Assembly: GCA_963971425.1 (NCBI GenBank) | Contig: OZ020525.1 | Span: 12,344,187 to 12,408,186, forward strand | Direction of reading: 5' to 3' | Source: Bryoerythrophyllum caledonicum | Taxonomy: Eukaryota > Streptophyta > Bryopsida > Pottiales > Pottiaceae | DNA: 64,000 bases | Part shown: positions 57,537 through 64,000 of the stretch, in pieces | Position numbering within the stretch: position 1 is the first letter of the stretch | Layout: each line of letters begins with the position of its first letter | The notes under the pieces: generated by a model | What the model was told of the DNA's origin: nothing | Seen by the model: only the letters and a program-made list of their open reading frames with translations | Databases searched by the model: none | Position numbers and translations under genes: made by a program

Positions 57537-59956
57537 ATGTCGGAGAGTAGGCGCCCACCCAATATTAATGGAATTAATATTTCTACACCAAGAGCTATAA
57601 AGGCAGAGCGTAGGAGTAAAATCCGATTGGACATTGAAACTAGACAACGAGAACTTGATCGCCAATTAGAAAACAGATCTAGTTTGGGGAGGGACACGAT
57701 CTCCAACCCAACTGGACAAGATCATGATTTGAGTTCTGAGTAGGTTTCACGAATCCCTGGTTGGAATCCCACTGGAGTAACATTAAACTTGAAAGATCAA
57801 TTTCAATCTAGAAGATCACCTATATTGGTATCAGAACCAAGTAGGGAAGAACCGAAAGGAATACAACCACAATGGCGGGGGCTAATGTACTGCCGGTGGT
57901 CATGACACCAGGTCAGGCAACCGATCGGCCATACTCAACAATACCTTTTCCAGTGTTTTATGGTCAACCGGGTGTTGATCCCGATAGGCGTATTAAAGAA
58001 TTTTTAACTTCATGTAATTCTAATAACGCGAGACATGAATCCCATTGGTTAGCCATATTTTCTGGAACCTTACAAGGAAGTGCCAGAGATTGGTTTAACA
58101 GACAACCCAATGGAACCTTTGCTAATTGGGCAGGGTTAAGAGATACATTTTTGGAAATTTTTTGACCAATTGTGTTTAATGAGAGGTTAATGGACCAATT
58201 ACATGATTTGACAATGAATCAAGGAGAAATGATTGACTCTTACTATGGGAGATTTAGTGACATCATCATGAGGATACCTCAAGGAGAGATGGTGTTAGAT
58301 GCAGCGAAATTAAGGATTTTTGTTAAAGGGTCAAATCCTTCCAAATTAAGGACAAGTGTAAAAGAAGGACAACCAATTAATTTAGCCGCAGCTTATGCTA
58401 GAGCTAAGTTTATGGAGGAAACTATTTATGAAGACCTATTGGGCGCGGCAGTCCATTCACTTATACAATATATTTTACCACCTGGAACTGCCGATGGGGT
58501 AAGTACAACCAATGCTTATAACTCCAAAATGGGATATGTACCACCACGTAGATCTTATGGGCCTCTTTCCCATTATGTATCAAATCCAATTCCAACAGTT
58601 ATGCCCAATAACCAATTGACTATAGCTGCCCCAGTTCAAACCAATGCTACAGTGGGTAATTCTCCAATAGTATACCCAACCCCATTAAAAACCATGGAGT
58701 CTACTCTTTTGACCTTAACAAACAAGTTTGATGAGTTGGTGGTCCAAGTGGCGGGAGCCAAAGCCAAAAGGGACCAACTTGTAGATGAGAAAGCCAATGT
58801 GTGGTGCACCAATTGTAAGGGCCAAGGGCATATGTTGCCAGATTGCCCTTCACCATTAAATCAATCACTAGAATGTCGATTTTGCGGCGGTCATCATGAC
58901 ATTGCCAATTGTAGTAAGTTAAGAAATAATTTGCAAAATGAGATAAGAAATGGAAGTAGAAATCGTCAAGTGTATAAAGTAGATGACACTAATGATCAAA
59001 TGAGATATAATGCCAATATTGAAACCAAAAATTGGGATCCTAACGGTAATAATAATAATGGAAATAATCGGAGGATTTGGTATAATAATAGAAATAACAA
59101 TGGGAATCAAAATCCCAATCCAAACTTTGTTAATAATAATAATTTTAACAATGGAGGATATAGAAGGAATCCCAATAGGTATATTCCTAATCAGAACCAG
59201 AGATGGTCGGCTATGCCATTTGGAAATCCCAACCAAAATGGACCAACCTATGGCAGTCAAGAACCAAGTTGGGAAAATAATCCTAATGTTCAATGTTATA
59301 ACTGCAAACAATGGGGTCACTTCTCTAGAAATTGTCCAAATGCCCGAGCTAGTGTACGTTATATTCCCCAATGTGGAAATTGTAAACAAGCCGGACATAC
59401 GGCTCCAGAGTGCAACGCTCCTAAAAGAAATGGCCCACGGGATAATGATGGGATGGTTAACAATAAGGATACCAGCCTTCGATTGATATTAGTGGAAGAA
59501 TTTCCGAATAATAACAATACCAACAACAATATGAATCAAAGCCGTACAATAAATTATGTGGCAACTTGTACTGGTAATTCTTCAATTATATCAGAGAAAG
59601 TAGAACTATTGGATAAAGATTTTAACCATGGAGTGAATAATGTGGAAAGAGTAATTACCCGAGCAAGGGTAAACAAGCAGATACCTAAAGAGACTCAACC
59701 TTTAGTCTTGGCAGATAATTACAATTCCATATTGGCAAATGTAAAAAAGGACAACCAACCAATGGGAAATCATCCGGTCATGCCCGACAATATTGAGGCA
59801 GTAATTGCACCTTTGATTGAAAAAGAACCAGCAATAAGTAAAAGCCCATTGAATTTATCTGACAATGAAGTTCCACTTAAATATGTTGTACCTATTGACA
59901 CCACGGTACCTCGAGGTATGAAATCTTTAAATCCAATTGGAAATCAAGTGTTTTAG
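57537..59956 (+). pseudogene. Gypsy gag with four zinc knuckles
   Basis: The ATG at 57537 starts a charged N-terminal segment that is broken by TAG at 57741 and a frameshift near 57870. The capsid part follows (FSGTLQGSARDWFNRQP, typical retrotransposon gag) and is cut by TGA at 58163. Then one frame of 594 codons runs on. It holds the zinc knuckles CTNCKGQGHMLPDC, CRFCGGHHDIANC, CYNCKQWGHFSRNC and CGNCKQAGHTAPEC, separated by a long Asn-rich stretch (about 59040-59160). Gag packages RNA and forms the particle. The frame continues into the protease region, so gag and pol were probably one polyprotein. Confidence 0.85.
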
Positions 59957-60745
59957 TCATTTAATCTTAATCCTACAACATTTACAACCCCATTGGAACA
60001 AAAAGGGAATCCCATGGTACATGAATTCGAAGAAGATCACTCCCCTATCGTGTTTCAATCAGCGCCTCCAAATTGGAGAAAAAGTGACTTCCCAGCCACT
60101 AAAACAGGCCAATTGGGTGAATTCACTAAAGTCAATCGACCTAGGATGCGGAAATCTAAACCAATACGTATCATGTAGACTGGTGAGCAATATGACCTAT
60201 TGGATGACTTGGGCAAAATAAAAGCTGACATTTCAATCAGACAATTATTGGGAATTGCTCCAATTTGTCGAGCTTCATTACAATCCCAACTGGTAAGGAA
60301 AAGAAAGAAGCCAACAATTAATGAAGTAGCATTAAGTTTTGATCCAGGAGCTCCCACATTGGATGTGAATATCGATGGGATAGTTGTGACTGGAGTCCAA
60401 TTGGATGGTGGCTCAAGTGTCAACCTCATGAATAGAGAGACTATGTTGGCCTTACATTTGACAGGATTAAAAGAAGCCAAACTAGTATTACGCATGGCTG
60501 ATCAAAGTCGTGTCAAGCCGATGGGAGTATTACCTGCAGTAAAAACATTCATCGCAGGTATAATATATTGGATTGATTTTATTGTCTTCCAACCTAGTAC
60601 TACTTATGCTTCATATCCAATATTGTTATCGGTAAAAACATTCATCGCAGGTATAATATATTGGATTGATTTTATTGTCTTCCAACCTAGTACTACTTAT
60701 GCTTCATATCCAATATTATTATCGGTAAAAATAAAGAAAAATTAA
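59957..60745 (+). pseudogene. Gypsy protease region
   Basis: The gag frame continues after TAG (59954) and another TAG (60176). The aspartic protease is marked by VQLDGGSSVNLM; DGG instead of DTG/DSG is common in some plant Gypsy lineages. A 93-bp tandem duplication at 60539 follows. The strand that should end in a GRPW-like motif is instead replaced by a second copy and a stop, so the protease C terminus is damaged. Confidence 0.75.
60539..60724 (+). repeat. 93-bp in-frame tandem duplication in the protease
   Basis: 60539-60631 and 60632-60724 are nearly identical (one G/A difference near the end). They encode the same 31 residues twice, starting VKTFIAGIIYWIDF. The near identity means the duplication is recent compared with the other damage. 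Confidence 0.9.
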
Positions 60746-60813
60746 AATTAAGTATGTATCCAAAGTGGTACATTGGTGAGATACAATAGGAATCTCCAAA
60801 TGTCACTTCCGAT

Positions 60814-62801
60814 TTGGAATATGATTCTGATGATGAACAGGAGGAGCTAGGGGCCCATCGGGTTCATGCCAATTCTAAAACTGATTTTAATAATTACCCA
60901 CCTACTGGGACTTATATTGAATTGGGACCGGGTGAATTTTCAATTCCATGTGGTGAAGAACTTGATTCTGATAAAGCTATAAATTCTTGGTTAATTGATA
61001 GGCCTGTTTATGCCATTGATGCTCCACCTTCGGAATTGGAGCCTCCTTATGAAAGTGAGCCCTTATGGGAATATTCGTCAGATCCTACTCCAATTGCTAA
61101 GCATGTTCCTAGAGACCAATGTATGGAATTAAACATAGGTGAAAATGATGACGCTAAAATCATATACATTAATTGTGAATTGACTAATGGAGAGTTAAAA
61201 GATTGGAAAATATTTTTTAAGGAGCATACTTCAAACTTTGCTTGGAGTTACAAAGATCTCAAAGGGATACCGCTTGAGGTATGCCAACATTACATAAATC
61301 TAGAAGATTGATCTAAACCCATTAGGCAAAGGCAACATAGGTTAAATCCTAAATATTCCTTGATGAAGAGATTGATAAACTCTTAGACATTGGGTTCATA
61401 TATCCGGTTCCTTATAGTGAATGGGTTAGCCCAATTGTGGTTGTTCCCAAGAAGAATGGAAAAATTAGAATATGTCAAGATTTTAGAAGGCTAAATGCGG
61501 TAACAAAGAAAGATTATTTTCCACTTCCCTTTACCGACACTATATTAGACGCTGTCGCCGGACACGATTGCTATTCGTTTCTTGACAGTGTCTCTGGTTA
61601 CAACCAAGTCAAGATTGCGCTTGAGGACCAATTCAAAACTACGTTTACCATCGATTGGGATATTTTTGCCTATAGAGTGATGCCGTTTGGGTTATGTAAC
61701 GCCCCGACTACTTTCCAAAGGGTGATGATCGTGGCTTTTCAGCAATTTTTACGACGATTTATGGAGATCTTTCTTGACGATTTTTGTGTGTTTAGCACAA
61801 AGAAGGACCATCAAGAGAAATTAGCACTATGTTTGGAACAGTGTGCCAAATATGGCATATCCCTAAATGCTTCAAAATGCCAATTTATTGTACCCTATGG
61901 GAAATTACTAGGCCATATTGTGAGCAAGCAAGGCCTAACTACCGACCCCGATAAGATAGCCCTGATTGTGAATACACCTAGACCTACCACAATTACTGGT
62001 GTCAGAAGCTTTGTAAGCTTGTATAGCTACTATAGGAGATGTGTCGCCAATTTTGCCCAAATTGCAGCTCCACTTACAAATCTACTTAAGAAGTTAGATA
62101 AAGGAGAAAGCCCAATTTGGACGACAGAATGTGAAAAAGAATTCATTAAGTTGAAAGAAAAGCTAAGTACTATCCCTGTCTTGATTCCACCCAATTGGAG
62201 TGAGCCCTTTCATGTGTATGTTGATGCATCCAACATTGCATTGGGCTGCGTGTTGAGCCAAAAAGATGAAAAGAATAGGGATCATTCCATTTATTTTGCT
62301 AGCTGCCAATTAATTGAGGCCGAGAGAAATTATTCCATAACTGAGAGGGAGGCATTGGGAATGGTGTTTGCCGTACAAAAATTTCGCCATTACCTTTTAG
62401 GATACCCCTTCACCTTTTATGTGGACCATGACGCGCTTAAGTACTTAGTCAATAAGCGTGATTTAAGCGGCAGGTTAGCCCGATGGATATTACTTTTTCA
62501 AGAGTTCAATTTTACAATTGTGGTGAGGCCAGGCAAAAGCCATGCCAATGCGGACCATCTGTCCCGATTGGAACCACTGCCAACTGATCAGTTAGTTCCT
62601 ATTGATGATAATTTACCAGACTCCCAGTTGTTTGACGTTGAAGTTATTCAGCCTGAGTATAAAGAAATTTTGGAATATTTGTCTACCAATAAAGTACCAT
62701 TGGACTATACTCCCAAGCAGGTTAGTGCATTAGTCCACAAGTGTGGCCCTTACACCTTAATTGATAATACTTTGTATACAAAGGGAAAAGACATATATTA
62801 A
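60814..62801 (+). pseudogene. Gypsy reverse transcriptase and RNase H
   Basis: 60814-61311 encodes the acidic linker that precedes RT (NFAWSYKDLKGIPLEVCQH). A frameshift at about 61311-61430 separates it from the 454-codon RT/RNase H frame. RT motifs: [49 protein letters not shown] and the active site FLDD (YxDD type). RNase [17 protein letters not shown] and [20 protein letters not shown], ending ANADHLSRL. The catalytic residues are intact in this segment. Confidence 0.88.
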
Positions 62802-62836
62802 GACGGTGTGTATATAAGAATGAAATACCATTAATA

Positions 62837-63904
62837 TTGGCGGGATGCCACACCGATGTATGTGGCGGCCATTTCGCTGGAGAAGCCTCTGCAAGAAAAG
62901 CCCTATTGGCAGGCTATTGGTGGCCAGACCTTTTTAAAGATTTCCATTATTATACCCGGAAGTGTGACCCCTGTCAACGTATTAGGAAGCCCACCCCAAC
63001 CTCGGCTATGCCACTGCAACCCCTATTGGCATTGGCCCCATTTGAAAAATGGGGGATCGATTTTGTTGGACCCATAGTGCCAGCCACCAGACATGGGAGA
63101 AACCGTTATATTCTAATTGCAGCTGACTATGCAACCAAATGGGCGGAGGCCACAACCACACGAAATGACGATGCCAAGACTGTTGCTAGATTCCTCTATG
63201 AAAATATATTATCAAGGTATGGATGTCCTAAAGAGTTAATAAGTGATCGGGGGACCCATTTTTTAAATACGACAATTGAAATCCTCACAAATAACTTCTT
63301 CATCAAACATAGAAAGACAAGTCCATATCGCCCACAAGCTAATGGGTAGACGGAAAAGACCAATGGGATTCTCTATAAAATCTTGACAAAAACTATTGCA
63401 GGATCTGGAACCGATTGGGATGACAAGCTTTTGGGAGCACTTTGGGCCTATCGGGCAGCCTATAAAGTAACCACCAAGTTTACTCCGTTCCAATTGGTAT
63501 ACGGCCATGAAGCTATATTGCCAATCGAATTTGAAATCCCAACTTTGAGAATTGCCATTGACAACCGGTTAGATGATGATGCTAGCCTAGCAGCTCGACT
63601 AACCAGATTGGAATCTTTAGATGAAGCGGGCCGGATGGCGGTCTACAACACTTATGTCACCCAACAAAAAAGGAAATATTTTTATGACTCTAAACTATGA
63701 CAAAAACAATTCAAAGTGGGTGATCTTGTACTTTTACATGATAGTTGATTTTTTAAATTTCCTGGAAAACTCCAAATGCATTGGATTGGGCCCTATGAGG
63801 TCATTGACATAAATCCCAATGGGTCCGCCCAATTAAAAGAATTTGAAGGGACTTTACTTCCCACTCGTATTAATTGCTACCGATTGAAGCCTTATTTTAC
63901 TTAA
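62837..63904 (+). pseudogene. Gypsy integrase
   Basis: HHCC zinc domain (CHTDVCGGHF, then CDPCQ). DDE core: GIDFVGPI, ELISDRGTHF, then the PYRPQANG segment, interrupted by TAG at 63347 just before TEKTNG, which carries the third acidic residue. The C-terminal part has WAYRAAYKVTTKFTPFQLVY and VGDLVLLHDS, broken by TGA at 63698 and another stop, and ends with TAA near 63902. No chromodomain. Confidence 0.88.
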
Positions 63905-63923
63905 GCCGGGGCGGCTTAAGAAT

Positions 63924-63937
63924 TGGGAGTAGGAGGG
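63924..63937 (+). other. Polypurine tract
   Basis: TGGGAGTAGGAGGGA, 20 bp after the pol stop codon, is the likely plus-strand primer. The 3' LTR would begin just after it, but the last 60 bases are A-rich and too short to compare with the 5' LTR. Confidence 0.5.
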
Positions 63938-64000
63938 ATATTATTTCTATATAAAAAAAAAAAAAAATTTTAAAAAAAAAAAATAAGAATTTAACTTAAG

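Larger units (their letters stand above)
38411..64000 (+). mobile_element. Ty3/Gypsy LTR retrotransposon, interrupted and decayed
   Basis: Order seen: 5' LTR part 1 (38411-39345), an inserted hAT element (39346-56674), 5' LTR part 2 (from 56675), primer-binding site (57221), gag with zinc knuckles, protease, reverse transcriptase/RNase H, integrase, and a polypurine tract at about 63924. Domain order PR-RT-RH-IN and the lack of a chromodomain point to the plant non-chromodomain Ty3/Gypsy group (Tat/Athila-like). The 3' LTR lies beyond the window. Without the hAT insertion the visible part is about 8.3 kb. Several stops and frameshifts show it cannot produce its own proteins. Confidence 0.85.

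Noticed and set aside
58919..59398. 159-codon Ile-rich minus-strand frame
   Set aside because: Antisense shadow of the Asn-rich part of gag.

Overview
The window is nuclear DNA of a eukaryote, almost certainly a land plant with a large, repeat-rich genome. It carries plant-type hAT, MULE and Ty3/Gypsy (chromodomain-less, Tat/Athila-like) elements, spliced genes with short GT-AG introns, and a fragment of eukaryotic 18S rRNA. The families seen (SWIM-type MULE, a DUF7869-like gene, a ParB/methyltransferase-like gene, kinase-bearing hATs) make me favour a seed-free plant such as a bryophyte, lycophyte or fern. That is inference only. I see no ordinary housekeeping gene. The window holds two 200-base N gaps, at 17060 and 45366.

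Layout. 1-9 kb: mostly featureless sequence, a small MITE, then a broken MULE transposase gene (minus strand). 9-17 kb: a long 5' region with nine near-palindromic CCTTCGGTGCCGAAGG-type sites and an 18S rRNA 5' fragment whose interior has expanded into eight 46-bp repeats. It leads into a spliced gene of eight exons that encodes a ParB-like domain and a degenerate DNA-methyltransferase-like domain. 16.8-29.7 kb: a large hAT-type element, proposed, that interrupts this gene. It carries a RING-H2 protein gene and a nearly intact hAT transposase, and a CACTA-like element is nested in it. 30-38 kb: anonymous sequence and a DUF7869-like gene with a 2.2-kb intron. 38.4-64 kb: a Gypsy retroelement whose 5' LTR is split by a 17.3-kb hAT-type composite element (39346-56674) with a perfect 8-bp target-site duplication.

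The main discovery is the pair of hAT-type composite elements. In each, the transposase is transcribed inward from a terminal block of GTCCG-type repeats followed by a TATA box. A second, internal GTCCG block plus TATA box drives an accessory gene; the two accessory genes share an N-terminal region. The 17.3-kb copy also carries a second RING-H2 gene and a protein-kinase-like gene with its own GTCCG/TATA promoter. All genes of the 17.3-kb copy are decayed, yet its target-site duplication is perfect, so it may have been moved by a transposase acting in trans.

The second highlight is the ParB/methyltransferase-like gene. All eight exons join in phase through canonical splice sites. The palindrome cluster upstream of it recalls, by analogy only, ParB/parS systems.
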